Source: an uncultured Bacilli bacterium (GTDB lineage Bacteria > Bacillota_I > Bacilli_A > RF39 > UBA660). From it: 15,177 nucleotides of DNA. The notes below the pieces were generated by a model, which saw nothing but the letters and a program-made list of their open reading frames with translations, was not told the DNA's origin and did not search any database. The stretch covers positions 1 to 15,177 of the forward strand of contig CANROY010000031.1 of the NCBI GenBank assembly GCA_947632355.1, given 5' to 3'. Shown one piece after another: positions 1 through 6,522 of this stretch; within the stretch, counting starts at the first letter, position 1, and each line of letters starts with the position of its first letter. The position numbers and the translations under genes are program-made.

Positions 1-5
1 GATTA

Positions 6-14
6 TGCTATAAT
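6..14 (+). promoter_or_regulatory. Extended -10 promoter of mscL
   Basis: TG-C-TATAAT, a perfect extended -10 box. The predicted transcription start, near base 21, falls at the ribosome binding site GGAGG (21-25), so the leader would be very short. Any -35 box lies outside the window. Confidence 0.6.
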
Positions 15-30
15 TTAGTTGGAGGTTATT

Positions 31-423
31 ATGATTAAAGAATTTAAAGAATTTATATCACGTGGAAATGTCGTTGACTTAGCTGTCGGTGTCATTATTG
101 GTGGAGCTTTTAGTACCATTGTATCTAGTTTAGTGGATGATATCTTAATGCCTATTATTGGAATGATTTTAGGTGGAATTAACTTCAGTAATTTATCTAT
201 TCAACTAGGGGATGCTCGTATTATGTATGGTGCTTTCATTCAAAATGTCATTGATTTTCTAATTGTTGCTTTTTGTGTTTTTCTATTTGTTAAATTTATT
301 AATGAATTATCAAAAATTGGACATCGTCATAAAAAAGAAGAAGAACATGAAGAAGTCGTTGAAACCGAATTATCTTTATTAAAAGAAATACGTGATGAAT
401 TAAAGTCTAAGAAGAACAAATAA
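31..423 (+). CDS. mscL: Large-conductance mechanosensitive channel MscL
   Basis: This is a membrane pore that opens under membrane tension to release solutes during hypo-osmotic shock; it works as a homopentamer in the cytoplasmic membrane. The 130-aa product has the family layout: a short amphipathic N-terminal helix, the conserved segment around RGNVVDLAVGVIIGGAF (residues 11-27) in the first membrane helix (about 14-44), a short external loop, a second membrane helix (about 66-92) and a charged cytoplasmic helix (about 107-125). The length is normal for the family. The start is ATG at 31, five bases after GGAGG; an in-frame TTG at 19 is rejected because it lies upstream of that ribosome binding site. 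The gene appears monocistronic, with its own promoter and a terminator at the stop codon. Identification rests on strong recognisable motifs. Confidence 0.97.
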   Translation: MIKEFKEFISRGNVVDLAVGVIIGGAFSTIVSSLVDDILMPIIGMILGGINFSNLSIQLGDARIMYGAFIQNVIDFLIVAFCVFLFVKFINELSKIGHRHKKEEEHEEVVETELSLLKEIRDELKSKKNK

Positions 424-435
424 GTTCTTTTTTTT
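411..435 (+). terminator. Intrinsic terminator of mscL, spanning the stop codon
   Basis: The arms AAGAAC (412-417) and GTTCTT (424-429) pair around the loop AAATAA, which includes the TAA stop. The 3' arm runs into an unbroken T tract (428-435). The stem is weak and A-T rich, but the U tract is good. Confidence 0.7.
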
Positions 436-460
436 AGTCATTTTATTTTCACATTCTTTT

Positions 461-469
461 TGCTATAAT
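461..469 (+). promoter_or_regulatory. Extended -10 promoter of the envelope operon
   Basis: TG-C-TATAAT at 461-469, the same nonamer as at mscL. No good -35 box is seen 17 bp upstream. The predicted start is near 476, leaving a leader of only about 9 bases before the ATG at 485. Confidence 0.6.
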
Positions 470-484
470 ACATATAGTGGTAGT

Positions 485-1129
485 ATGAAAAAGAAAAGCA
501 GTTTTCAAGATTTATTTTATATTTTCATCATTAGTTCGATTTTTGGTTGGCTTGTCGAATTTTTGTTTTTCTATGTACGTAAAGGAATCTTTGTAAATCA
601 TTCCTCTTTAGTTTTAGGGCCCTTTTGTTTAGCGTATGGTTTTGGAGGAGTTGCTCTAACCGTCCTTTTAGAACGTTTCGATAAAAAAAAGTGGTGGCAA
701 ATCTTTTTGATTTCCTATTTAAGTGGAACCGTTTTAGAATATATTATGAGTTTTGGAATGGAACTGGTGATGGGATTTTGTGCTTGGGATTACTCCAATC
801 TTCCTTTTAATATCAATGGTCGTGTATGTCTTTTATATAGCTTATTTTGGGGCGTTTTAGGCATTATTTGGATAAAACTGATCTATCCGATTTTTAAAAA
901 GATTACAAGCAAATTAGCCAACAAATTTGGAAAAATCTTGATGTACTTTCTACTCGTTTTCTTACTTTTCGATACGATTTTAACCATTTGTGCTTTTCAT
1001 CGTGTAAAACAATATACAAAAGGACTTCCACCTAAAAATCCTTATGAAGATTTTTTAGATACCCATTTTGGTTATGATTATTTAAATGATATGTATATTC
1101 ATTTAGACAAGTTAGAAGGTGAAAAATAG
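485..1129 (+). CDS. Multi-pass membrane protein, putative ABC-transporter type IV family (PF06541-like)
   Basis: A 214-aa integral membrane protein with about five hydrophobic segments (roughly residues 6-26, 39-62, 68-92, 112-135 and 149-170) and a polar C-terminal tail. The motif FGWLVEFLFFY near residue 20 and the LGPFCLAYGFGG segment near 44-55 are typical of the Firmicutes family named putative ABC-transporter type IV. That name is historical, and no transport substrate is established. The ribosome binding site is weak. The gene ends in TAG at 1127-1129, whose last base starts the next gene, so the two are probably translationally coupled and cotranscribed with the glycolipid glycosyltransferase. 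A cell-envelope role is inferred only from this coupling. Family assignment is fairly sure; function is not. Confidence 0.8.
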   Translation: MKKKSSFQDLFYIFIISSIFGWLVEFLFFYVRKGIFVNHSSLVLGPFCLAYGFGGVALTVLLERFDKKKWWQIFLISYLSGTVLEYIMSFGMELVMGFCAWDYSNLPFNINGRVCLLYSLFWGVLGIIWIKLIYPIFKKITSKLANKFGKILMYFLLVFLLFDTILTICAFHRVKQYTKGLPPKNPYEDFLDTHFGYDYLNDMYIHLDKLEGEK

Positions 1130-2217
1130 TGAAAGTCTTAGTTCTTAGTTGTTCTACCGGTGGAGGACATAATACGGCGGCGAAAAATATTGTAAAGGGT
1201 TTAAATCAATCTAACATAGATGCCCACTTTCAAGACTATTTAAGTCTATTTGATCCCAAAAAGAAAAAGATTGTAGAACAATTCTACTATAAATCCCTAC
1301 TTGGAAATGGAAAACTTTTTGAAGGAATCTATAAACTTGGAGAACTTTATAATAAAACAAAGTTAACCTCTCCGATTTACATCTTAAATAAATATGGAAA
1401 AGAACGTGTAAAAGATTTAATTTTAAAAGAACACTATGATTTATGTATTTGTACCCATTTATACCCAGCTCTTGCTCTTACCGAACTTAAAAAAGAAATG
1501 AGTATTCCCTTTTTCTTTGTCGGAACCGATTATAAATGTATTCCATTTACCAATGAAATAAAAGCAGATTATTATGTGATTCCTACCAAGGATTTAGAAA
1601 GTGATTATTTACGTATGATGCTGCCCAAAGAAAAACTCTTACCCTTTGGAATTCCCATATTTATGCCTGAACTTCATCAAGATGTTTTGCGAAAAAAACT
1701 AAATATTTCTTATAAACAAACTATTTTATTGATGAGTGGTTCTATGGGATTTGGTCCTATTCCTAAAGTAGTAAAAGATTTATTAAAAAAAATGGATAGT
1801 GATACAGGATTAATCGTTATATGTGGTCAAAATGAAAAATTGTATCAAAAACTTTCTACCTTAAAGGATGAACGTTTGCAAGTTTTAAAATTTATTTCCA
1901 ATGTTTTAGAATATGTTTCCATTGCCGATATCGTTCTAACAAAACCAGGTGGTCTTACTACTACGGAAGTTTCCGTATTAAGAAAACCAATCCTTCATAT
2001 TTTTCCTATACCGGGAGTTGAGACTTACAACGCAAAATATTTTAGTGAAAACCAATTAGCATTACTCGAAACAAAAAAAAAGAAAGTAGCAGATACTGCA
2101 CTCTTCCTTTTAAACAATAAAGAATTACAAAAAACGCTTACGAATCATTTAGAAGCAAAAATACCAAGCCATTCTTTAGATGAACTTTGCACTTTTATCC
2201 GTAAGAATTTTAAGTAA
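1129..2217 (+). CDS. MGDG synthase-type glycosyltransferase (GT28; UgtP-like diacylglycerol glucosyltransferase)
   Basis: A 362-aa GT-B glycosyltransferase, expected to transfer a sugar from a UDP-sugar to diacylglycerol at the inner membrane face, making glycolipids and lipoteichoic-acid anchors. The N-terminal acceptor domain opens with SCSTGGGHNTAA (7-18), the hallmark of the MGDG-synthase N-domain. The C-terminal GT28 domain has MSGSMGFG (202-209), ICGQNEK (231-237) and KPGGLTTTE (272-280), followed by PIPGVETYNAKYF, as expected for the nucleotide-sugar pocket. The start is GTG at 1129, overlapping the previous stop by one base, with AGAAGGTG upstream. UgtP of Bacillus is slightly longer. 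Processivity, and glucose versus galactose, cannot be read from the sequence; MurG is less likely because of the GGGHN motif context. The gene ends in a terminator that overlaps the opposing gene's 3' end. Confidence 0.88.
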   Translation: MKVLVLSCSTGGGHNTAAKNIVKGLNQSNIDAHFQDYLSLFDPKKKKIVEQFYYKSLLGNGKLFEGIYKLGELYNKTKLTSPIYILNKYGKERVKDLILKEHYDLCICTHLYPALALTELKKEMSIPFFFVGTDYKCIPFTNEIKADYYVIPTKDLESDYLRMMLPKEKLLPFGIPIFMPELHQDVLRKKLNISYKQTILLMSGSMGFGPIPKVVKDLLKKMDSDTGLIVICGQNEKLYQKLSTLKDERLQVLKFISNVLEYVSIADIVLTKPGGLTTTEVSVLRKPILHIFPIPGVETYNAKYFSENQLALLETKKKKVADTALFLLNNKELQKTLTNHLEAKIPSHSLDELCTFIRKNFK

Positions 2218-2231
2218 TTCTTATTTTTTTT
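2202..2231 (+). terminator. Intrinsic terminator of the envelope operon, spanning the stop codon
   Basis: The 8-bp arms TAAGAATT (2202-2209) and AATTCTTA (2216-2223) enclose the loop TTAAGT and are followed by eight T residues (2224-2231). The stop codon TAA at 2215-2217 lies inside the hairpin. The opposing gene terminates at 2210, within the same structure. Confidence 0.75.
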
Positions 2232-2734
2232 CTAGAGCGTAACGGATATAAATCCAAACAAGTATCTCCACATTCTACACTTAAATTATAAAAATCAATT
2301 GTATTGCTATCTTGAGGTTCATAATAACTATTTTTTAATTTTCTATACCATTCTTCATACATACCAATAGTTACAGGAAGCATAGAATAAAATTCCGTAC
2401 AGGTTTTTATATCCTTATTTGTAACATAAACTCTATGGGTATGTAAATTTTCAATAAACGGATGATAAGATAAATATTTTTCTCCTTTTTTAATTAAAGC
2501 ACCTGATAAATGACAAGAAAAAGACTTACTTGCTATTCTTTCTTCAATAATAGGATAAAAAGCAACAAAAGAGTTAGGAAATAATAAAGTACTGCAATAT
2601 AGTAAATAAACACATTCATAAAATTGATAAAATTCTTCTAGACTTTGAAAAGATTTTGATTTTAATATGTGTTGGATTCTTATAGGAATATGCTCTTCTT
2701 GTATAAATGTATTGATAAAATCATCTAGTTTCAT
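2210..2734 (-). CDS. Unrecognised 174-aa protein, downstream partner of the MazG-like gene
   Basis: I do not recognise this family. The product is a soluble-looking 174-aa protein rich in aromatic residues and histidine, with no signal peptide or convincing membrane helix; a cysteine-containing middle (YECVYLLYC) could suggest a buried core. The C-terminus is basic (LRSRKKIRIT). The start ATG at 2734 has AAGGAAG about seven bases upstream, and the gap to the MazG-like gene is only 22 bp, so the two are probably one transcript. The 3' end overlaps the convergent glycosyltransferase gene by 8 bp, inside its terminator. Real-gene confidence comes from the ribosome binding site, operon spacing and open length, not from homology. 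Confidence 0.7.
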   Translation of the reverse strand: MKLDDFINTFIQEEHIPIRIQHILKSKSFQSLEEFYQFYECVYLLYCSTLLFPNSFVAFYPIIEERIASKSFSCHLSGALIKKGEKYLSYHPFIENLHTHRVYVTNKDIKTCTEFYSMLPVTIGMYEEWYRKLKNSYYEPQDSNTIDFYNLSVECGDTCLDLYPLRSRKKIRIT

Positions 2735-2756
2735 GATAAAACTTCCTTAATTTTTA

Positions 2757-3092
2757 TTATTTTTCTTCGTTACTTTCTATAACATTTTCTAAAAATATTT
2801 TCTTATCAAAAGCTCCTCTTTTTGAACTTTTTGCATTGGCAATAGCAAGAACATCGTCTAAAGTAGCATTTTCAAGTTTAGCTAAATATTTCATAATTTC
2901 CAACATATCGGCTAATTCTTCAATTCTATTTTTTCCTGTTGCATTTAATACCTCTTGATACTCTTCATACAACTTTTTTTCTAATTCCTTTTTATATTCT
3001 TCATCAGATAAAATATGCGTTATAGGTACTTCTCCATTTGATTCTATAATTTCAGGTATTTTATCTCTTACTAATTTATTATAGATTTGCAT
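2757..3092 (-). CDS. MazG/HisE-like nucleoside triphosphate pyrophosphohydrolase family protein
   Basis: A 111-aa all-alpha protein of the small MazG-like / phosphoribosyl-ATP pyrophosphohydrolase-like group. Members hydrolyse nucleoside triphosphates to monophosphates with Mg2+ and often act in nucleotide-pool housekeeping; the substrate here is unknown. It begins with the characteristic YNKLVRDKIPEII (4-16). The metal-binding ExxE is E44-E47 (EEYQEV) and the ExxD is E59-D62 (EELADML), both intact. The C-terminal KRGAFDKKIFLE (91-102) matches the usual RGGF-type tail. It is not HisE itself, since no his genes are nearby. A promoter with an extended -10 lies just upstream, and the unrecognised 174-aa gene follows 22 bp downstream. 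Such genes occur in both core genomes and phages. Confidence 0.85.
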   Translation of the reverse strand: MQIYNKLVRDKIPEIIESNGEVPITHILSDEEYKKELEKKLYEEYQEVLNATGKNRIEELADMLEIMKYLAKLENATLDDVLAIANAKSSKRGAFDKKIFLENVIESNEEK

Positions 3093-3115
3093 TCTTAACC
3101 ACCCACATATGTATT

Positions 3116-3124
3116 ATTTTACCA
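3116..3124 (-). promoter_or_regulatory. Extended -10 promoter of the MazG-like operon
   Basis: Read on the minus strand this is TG-G-TAAAAT. The predicted start near 3109 gives a leader of about 17 bases that includes the GGGTGG ribosome binding region. No clear -35 box was seen. Confidence 0.45.
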
Positions 3125-3149
3125 TATTTATTTATTTAAATTAATAGGC

Positions 3150-3956
3150 TTATTCGAAAAGTTCTATTATTTTAAAATGCCTTACAATAACTTTATCCTC
3201 ATCTTTAAAATTGTTGTTATTATCACATAAGTTTTTAATATCCTTATATAATTTTATTTCTTCATGAGTAAATTCTATAAACATTCTAAAATTGTCTTTT
3301 TTGTCCACTATTAAGGCTTGATATTCTTTTGGTTTATATATTTTAGGACTATATTTTGGAAACCATTTTACTTCCCTAAAATCTTTTTCGCCTTTTCTTA
3401 TTTTATCTAGAGTAAAATCACTAAATTTGTAAATAAGAGCAGTTTCATATTTAGAATGTATTTTATTATGATATCGATTTTTTGAAGGATTCTCTACAGT
3501 TATATCCTTCATACCAATAAATACTAAATATTTTTGAATTCTTCTTAAATACTCAAGCTCTTGTTGGCTATAAAATGGTTCTTCCTCTTTTGAAATATGA
3601 AAAGATTCCGGAGAATTATAAAGACTTGCAACCACTTCTTCAAATGAATGTGCATGATTATGCCCAACAATAAATTTCTTAACCATTTTTCCAATCTTAT
3701 CTTTTTGTTGTATTACATGTCTATCCGTAAAAGGATAATAAAAACCAGTAAAAGCAATTTCTCCTAAAGCAGTAGAAAGTTTTGAATGAACTTCCAATTG
3801 ATTTTTTGATTCTGTAGCGTTCAAAATCGATTTGCCATTATAAAAATAGACATATTCTTTTACTTGCCTTTCCTCATCCCAAAATGGTGTTGGTAAATTG
3901 TTTTTCTTAAATTGATCATATCTTTTACAAAATTTCTTATACTCAATTTCATTCAT
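3150..3956 (-). CDS. Unrecognised 268-aa protein
   Basis: I cannot assign a family. The product is a soluble, charged 268-aa protein with no membrane segments. Visible traits are an early WDEERQ segment (26-31), a histidine-rich patch GHNHAH (98-103) and a lysine/aspartate-rich C-terminal third ending in a hydrophobic KIIELFE. The histidine patch could bind metal, but it is not a motif I know, so this is speculation. The start ATG at 3956 is supported by TAGGAGA nine bases upstream and by a TATAAT at 3991-3996. The gene stands alone: the next gene upstream ends at 4074 with a weak terminator between. It marks the left part of the A+T-rich block of leftward, mostly uncharacterised genes. Confidence 0.72.
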   Translation of the reverse strand: MNEIEYKKFCKRYDQFKKNNLPTPFWDEERQVKEYVYFYNGKSILNATESKNQLEVHSKLSTALGEIAFTGFYYPFTDRHVIQQKDKIGKMVKKFIVGHNHAHSFEEVVASLYNSPESFHISKEEEPFYSQQELEYLRRIQKYLVFIGMKDITVENPSKNRYHNKIHSKYETALIYKFSDFTLDKIRKGEKDFREVKWFPKYSPKIYKPKEYQALIVDKKDNFRMFIEFTHEEIKLYKDIKNLCDNNNNFKDEDKVIVRHFKIIELFE

Positions 3957-3990
3957 ATTTAATTCTCCTAAAAGTATTTTTATTAATAGT

Positions 3991-3996
3991 ATTATA
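3991..3996 (-). promoter_or_regulatory. -10 box of the 268-aa gene
   Basis: TATAAT on the minus strand, with a predicted start near 3984 and a leader of about 28 bases that carries TAGGAGA. No convincing -35 box lies 16-18 bp upstream and no TGn extension is present. Confidence 0.4.
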
Positions 3997-4014
3997 TACT
4001 ATATTTTAACAAAT

Positions 4015-4035
4015 AAAAAGCCCATACATATTATG
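4015..4035 (-). terminator. Weak intrinsic terminator after the WDGH-type gene
   Basis: On the minus strand a short CATA/TATG stem with a 5-base loop is followed by GGGC and five T residues. The stem is only 4 bp, so function is doubtful, but its layout (hairpin, GGGC, T run) matches the stronger one after the tRNA at 15031-15058. Confidence 0.35.
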
Positions 4036-4073
4036 AAACTAATTTTGTATTCTAAAAAAAAGTATGATAACTT

Positions 4074-4454
4074 CTATTCGTGTTTTTTTGATAAAGAATA
4101 AATTCTTTTCAAAACCGTAGCATTATCATAATGATCATATTTTGGTGCATTTTCGATTTCTGGAATTTGAAATAAATCCCAAAATTCTAATTTAAAGTGA
4201 TAAGTAGCAATTCCTTCTGGTGTATTAATCCCAGCAATAAAATCTCCGTTAAACATAGGATCTTTTTCCTCATCAAAATGTTTTCTTGATTTCCAAGATA
4301 TAGTGGGATTTGTATTACATAAAGTACAAAATAAAATCAATCTATTTTTGTATAAATCATCAAATGTATGATGTCCATCACTTATTTGTTTTACTGAAAT
4401 ATTGCCATTTATTTTTTCGATTTCTATTAAATTATTTAATTCGTTTATATTCAT
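4074..4454 (-). CDS. WDGH-type phage-associated protein (DGYHTF family)
   Basis: A 126-aa protein that I recognise as a member of a small family common in Firmicutes phages and mobile elements. The central signature SDGHHTFDDLYKNRLILF (25-42) corresponds to the usual SDGYHTFxELYxHR block. It is followed by SWKSRKH (53-59, usually AWKSxxH), MFNGDFIAGI (67-76) and TYHFKLEFWDLF (84-95). The closing motif, normally WDGHT, appears here as YDHYDN (106-111), so the name-giving tryptophan is lost. The family has no established biochemical role. The start ATG at 4454 has AAGGAAGG nine bases upstream. Its promoter carries copy 1 of the repeated dyad module (4491-4554). Confidence 0.75.
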   Translation of the reverse strand: MNINELNNLIEIEKINGNISVKQISDGHHTFDDLYKNRLILFCTLCNTNPTISWKSRKHFDEEKDPMFNGDFIAGINTPEGIATYHFKLEFWDLFQIPEIENAPKYDHYDNATVLKRIYSLSKKHE

Positions 4455-4480
4455 AATGTGCCTTCCTTATCGCTAAAATA

Positions 4481-4489
4481 ATTTTATCA
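4481..4489 (-). promoter_or_regulatory. Extended -10 promoter of the WDGH-type gene
   Basis: Minus strand TG-A-TAAAAT. The dyad of repeat copy 1 ends exactly 20 bp upstream of this box. Fifteen bases around it (ATAATTTTATCATAA on the plus strand) are identical to those at the 4971 promoter. Confidence 0.55.
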
Positions 4490-4490
4490 T

Positions 4491-4554
4491 AAATTAAAGT
4501 ATTTTAAAACTCGAACTATAAAAGTCCGAGTTTACTATCAATTTGGTTCAAGTG
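4491..4554 (-). repeat. Intergenic dyad module, copy 1
   Basis: A 64-base unit almost identical to copy 2. The 27-base dyad occupies 4507-4533: arm AAACTCGAACT and arm AGTCCGAGTTT, one A/C mismatch, 5-base spacer. It lies 20 bp upstream of the -10 box of the WDGH-type gene. Confidence 0.85.
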
Positions 4555-4677
4555 TTGTAATTTTCCACAACTTTTTCCTAATACGAAATAATATATAAAT
4601 ATTACTCACTAAAAAACATTAATAATTATCGATACTTATAAATGAGATAATAAAATATTTTAATTTATATAATCTTT

Positions 4678-4947
4678 TTATAAAGTTTTGCCATTAGATT
4701 TATTATTTTGATATTCCATTAATTCATCTTGTAATTCTCTATCCGAATTAAACAATTTCATAGCTGAACCTAATTCTAATTCATCGTTTTTATAATATTC
4801 TTTAGCTGCTTTAATAAAACTGCTCAAAGATGCATAATACAATTGCATATCAAGATCATTATATTCTAATTCGCCATCACATTGTTTTTCTCTACATTTT
4901 TGAAATTGATTGTCCACTTCAATATATTTTTCTAATATTTCTTTCAT
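4678..4947 (-). CDS. Small acidic helical protein, 89 aa, unknown
   Basis: No family recognised. The 89-aa product is acidic and predicted mostly alpha-helical, with heptad-like leucine/tyrosine spacing between residues 27 and 75 and two cysteines in the CREKQC segment (18-23). There is no membrane segment. The start ATG at 4947 is preceded by GGAGGT at good spacing and by an extended -10 at 4971-4979, so it is very likely a real expressed gene despite its size. The downstream 220-bp gap contains dyad copy 1. Small helical proteins like this in mobile DNA may be anti-host or regulatory factors, but nothing here shows that. Confidence 0.65.
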   Translation of the reverse strand: MKEILEKYIEVDNQFQKCREKQCDGELEYNDLDMQLYYASLSSFIKAAKEYYKNDELELGSAMKLFNSDRELQDELMEYQNNKSNGKTL

Positions 4948-4970
4948 ATAGTACCTCCATTACGAACATA

Positions 4971-4979
4971 ATTTTATCA
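4971..4979 (-). promoter_or_regulatory. Extended -10 promoter of the 89-aa gene
   Basis: Minus strand TG-A-TAAAAT, the same box and flanks as the WDGH-gene promoter, but without the dyad upstream. A predicted start near 4964 precedes the GGAGGT ribosome binding site. Confidence 0.5.
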
Positions 4980-4984
4980 TAATT

Positions 4985-5004
4985 TATAGTTATCTACAAC
5001 TTTT
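4985..5004. repeat. 20-bp direct repeat, copy A
   Basis: TATAGTTATCTACAACTTTT occurs here and again, identically and in the same orientation, at 5861-5880, where it flanks dyad copy 2. It links this dyad-less promoter to the same repeat family. Confidence 0.85.
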
Positions 5005-5012
5005 AAATTTTG

Positions 5013-5687
5013 CTATTTTAGTCTTTTATAAAAATCTTTTTTCCAATTGATTCTTTTACCATTACTTCTTATATAATTTAAAGAACCATATCTATAATTT
5101 TTATCGGTTAAAAATTCAATTTTTTCAATCTCTCCTAAATCAATTCTCCAAACACAACCTTGTAATATATCACTATCAGTAGTTATACATCTATCAAAAC
5201 TCTTGTAAATTTCATCACATATTTGTAAAAATTCCTTGTCTTGTCTATGAACATTAAATTTATCTTTTCTTACAACAGCTTTTAATTCATCACTCGTTAT
5301 ATTATAATTACATAATTTTTTATCAAATTGTTCTTTATCTTTTAAAGAATTTGGAATATATGTATTGCTTAGTAAAAAGGAATATCTTCTAAAATCAGTA
5401 ATAAAAACATCTTCTTTATTTTTATGAAAAGTTATTTTGACATCAAAACCATCTACAGGCTCTCCTTTGTGTTTAGGAGGACAAATCGTATTGTAACATT
5501 TTACCCAACACCAAATAGGATATGGAGCATTATATTTGTTTTCTATGGTTTGATTCATTTTTTCTAAAACCCATTGATAAGTAGAACCTGATTTTTTTTT
5601 ATCAATATATTTTTCATTACACTCTAAATAACCTTTACTTATTAAATTTTTTAAAGCATTTATCGATTGAAAAGTTACTAATTTCAT
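5013..5687 (-). CDS. DUF3841 domain-containing protein
   Basis: A 224-aa protein matching the DUF3841 family of Firmicutes, whose function is unknown. It opens with KLVTFQSINALKNLISKGYL (2-21), then shows the conserved APYPIWCWV (54-62), DVFITDFRRYSFLLSN (93-108) and DRCITTDSDILQGCVWRI (165-182), and ends with YRYGSLNYIRSNGKRINW (198-215). The domain fills the protein. The start is taken as ATG at 5687: AGGTG lies five bases upstream, and the promoter's predicted start near 5697 lies after the earlier in-frame ATG at 5705. Its promoter overlaps a 19-bp palindrome, suggesting tight repression. Repeat copy 2 sits further upstream but has lost its -10 box. Family call is confident; the role is open. 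Confidence 0.85.
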   Translation of the reverse strand: MKLVTFQSINALKNLISKGYLECNEKYIDKKKSGSTYQWVLEKMNQTIENKYNAPYPIWCWVKCYNTICPPKHKGEPVDGFDVKITFHKNKEDVFITDFRRYSFLLSNTYIPNSLKDKEQFDKKLCNYNITSDELKAVVRKDKFNVHRQDKEFLQICDEIYKSFDRCITTDSDILQGCVWRIDLGEIEKIEFLTDKNYRYGSLNYIRSNGKRINWKKDFYKRLK

Positions 5688-5703
5688 ATTATCACCTAAA
5701 AAC

Positions 5704-5732
5704 ATTATACACTTTCATTTTGCCTTTGGCAA
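5704..5732 (-). promoter_or_regulatory. Sigma-A-type promoter of the DUF3841 gene
   Basis: Minus strand -35 TTGCCA (5727-5732), a 17-bp spacer and -10 TATAAT (5704-5709). The predicted start near 5697 leaves about ten leader bases carrying AGGTG before the ATG at 5687. Confidence 0.65.
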
Positions 5733-5735
5733 AAT
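5717..5735. promoter_or_regulatory. 19-bp palindrome over the -35 box, likely operator
   Basis: ATTTTGCC-TTT-GGCAAAAT is a perfect inverted repeat with 8-bp arms. It covers the -35 hexamer of the DUF3841 promoter, the usual place for a dimeric repressor. No regulator gene is identified in the window. Confidence 0.5.
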
Positions 5736-5795
5736 ATTTAACTCTTTAAAAAATTTTGATAAATATATCAATTGAAACTATAAAAATCAGTATAT

Positions 5796-5859
5796 AAATT
5801 AAAGTATTTTAAAACTCGAACTGTATTAGTTCAAGTTTACTATCAATTTGGTTCAAGTG
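5796..5859 (-). repeat. Intergenic dyad module, copy 2
   Basis: A 64-base unit aligned without gaps to copy 1. The dyad occupies 5812-5838 with arms AAACTCGAACT and AGTTCAAGTTT. Compared with copy 1, one mismatch is repaired (A-T) and another appears one pair closer to the outside. The expected -10 position (5786-5791) reads ACTGAT on the minus strand, so promoter function seems lost. Confidence 0.85.
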
Positions 5860-5860
5860 A

Positions 5861-5880
5861 TATAGTTATCTACAACTTTT
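5861..5880. repeat. 20-bp direct repeat, copy B
   Basis: Identical to 4985-5004, lying directly beyond dyad copy 2. Confidence 0.85.
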
Positions 5881-5913
5881 TTCACAAAGTTTAAAATGAT
5901 AAATAATTTTGTT

Positions 5914-6222
5914 TTATCTTTCTGTATTATTAAGTTTCAATGCTTTTGATTGTACTTTTTCTTCAGTTGGTTTTACAAATTCTATTCCATCTTCAACTAC
6001 TATATTTCCTACCACTGGTAAAATTGATCCTATTGGTTCTCTTTCATAAAGCTTTTTGGCATCTACTTTTGCTTTTTTACCATTTTCTGGGCAAGCTTCT
6101 ACAACTAATAACGTAGAAGTTTGATCATTTAAATTATTTTCTATTACTGCCCACACTAATATTTTATCACTAATCGGGTCTCTTAATAAATACGTTGTAC
6201 CTATACTTGGATATCCATTCAT
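5914..6222 (-). CDS. Unrecognised 102-aa protein
   Basis: No family recognised. The 102-aa product looks like a small soluble alpha/beta protein: a beta-rich N-terminal half (GTTYLLRDP, ILVWAVIEN, STLLVVEA), then a charged stretch and a C-terminal GNIVVEDGIEFVKP strand pair. There are no membrane segments. Two in-frame ATGs compete: 6228 and 6222. I choose 6222, because AGAGG then sits about eight bases upstream rather than two. It lies 54-60 bp after the small gene at 6283 and may share its transcript. Real-gene support comes from the ribosome binding site and compact spacing. Confidence 0.62.
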   Translation of the reverse strand: MNGYPSIGTTYLLRDPISDKILVWAVIENNLNDQTSTLLVVEACPENGKKAKVDAKKLYEREPIGSILPVVGNIVVEDGIEFVKPTEEKVQSKALKLNNTER

Positions 6223-6282
6223 TATCATCGCCTCTTTTCGGTAATTAATATAATATCAAAATATTTTTTAAAAATAAATGTT

Positions 6283-6522
6283 TTATACTAAATTTTCTTT
6301 AATTTTTAAACAAAAAAATAAATTTATTTCAAAAACATTTCTACCTTCATAACTTTTGCTAAAATCTTCATCATTATAATTCTCATCTTCTAACATTTCT
6401 AATATTTCCGATTGATATTCTTCCGCTGCTATTTTTTGCATTTGGTCTTGAATATATTCCTCACGATCAGCAATCAATTCCATGCTCTTTTCTCTAGTTA
6501 ATTTTGATGCACACTCATGCAT
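6283..6522 (-). CDS. Small acidic helical protein overlapping the 319-aa gene
   Basis: No family recognised. With the start chosen here the product is 79 aa: acidic, helical, with REEYIQDQMQKIAAEEY forming a probable amphipathic or coiled helix, then an acidic EDENYNDED hinge and a hydrophobic tail. A longer reading from ATG at 6546 is possible, but the ATG at 6522 has TTAGGA about eight bases upstream and reduces the overlap with the 319-aa gene from 49 to 25 bp. The overlap implies translational coupling, so the two products may work together. The overlapping region might alternatively mark a 3' extension of the 319-aa gene by mutation. Confidence 0.6.
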   Translation of the reverse strand: MHECASKLTREKSMELIADREEYIQDQMQKIAAEEYQSEILEMLEDENYNDEDFSKSYEGRNVFEINLFFCLKIKENLV

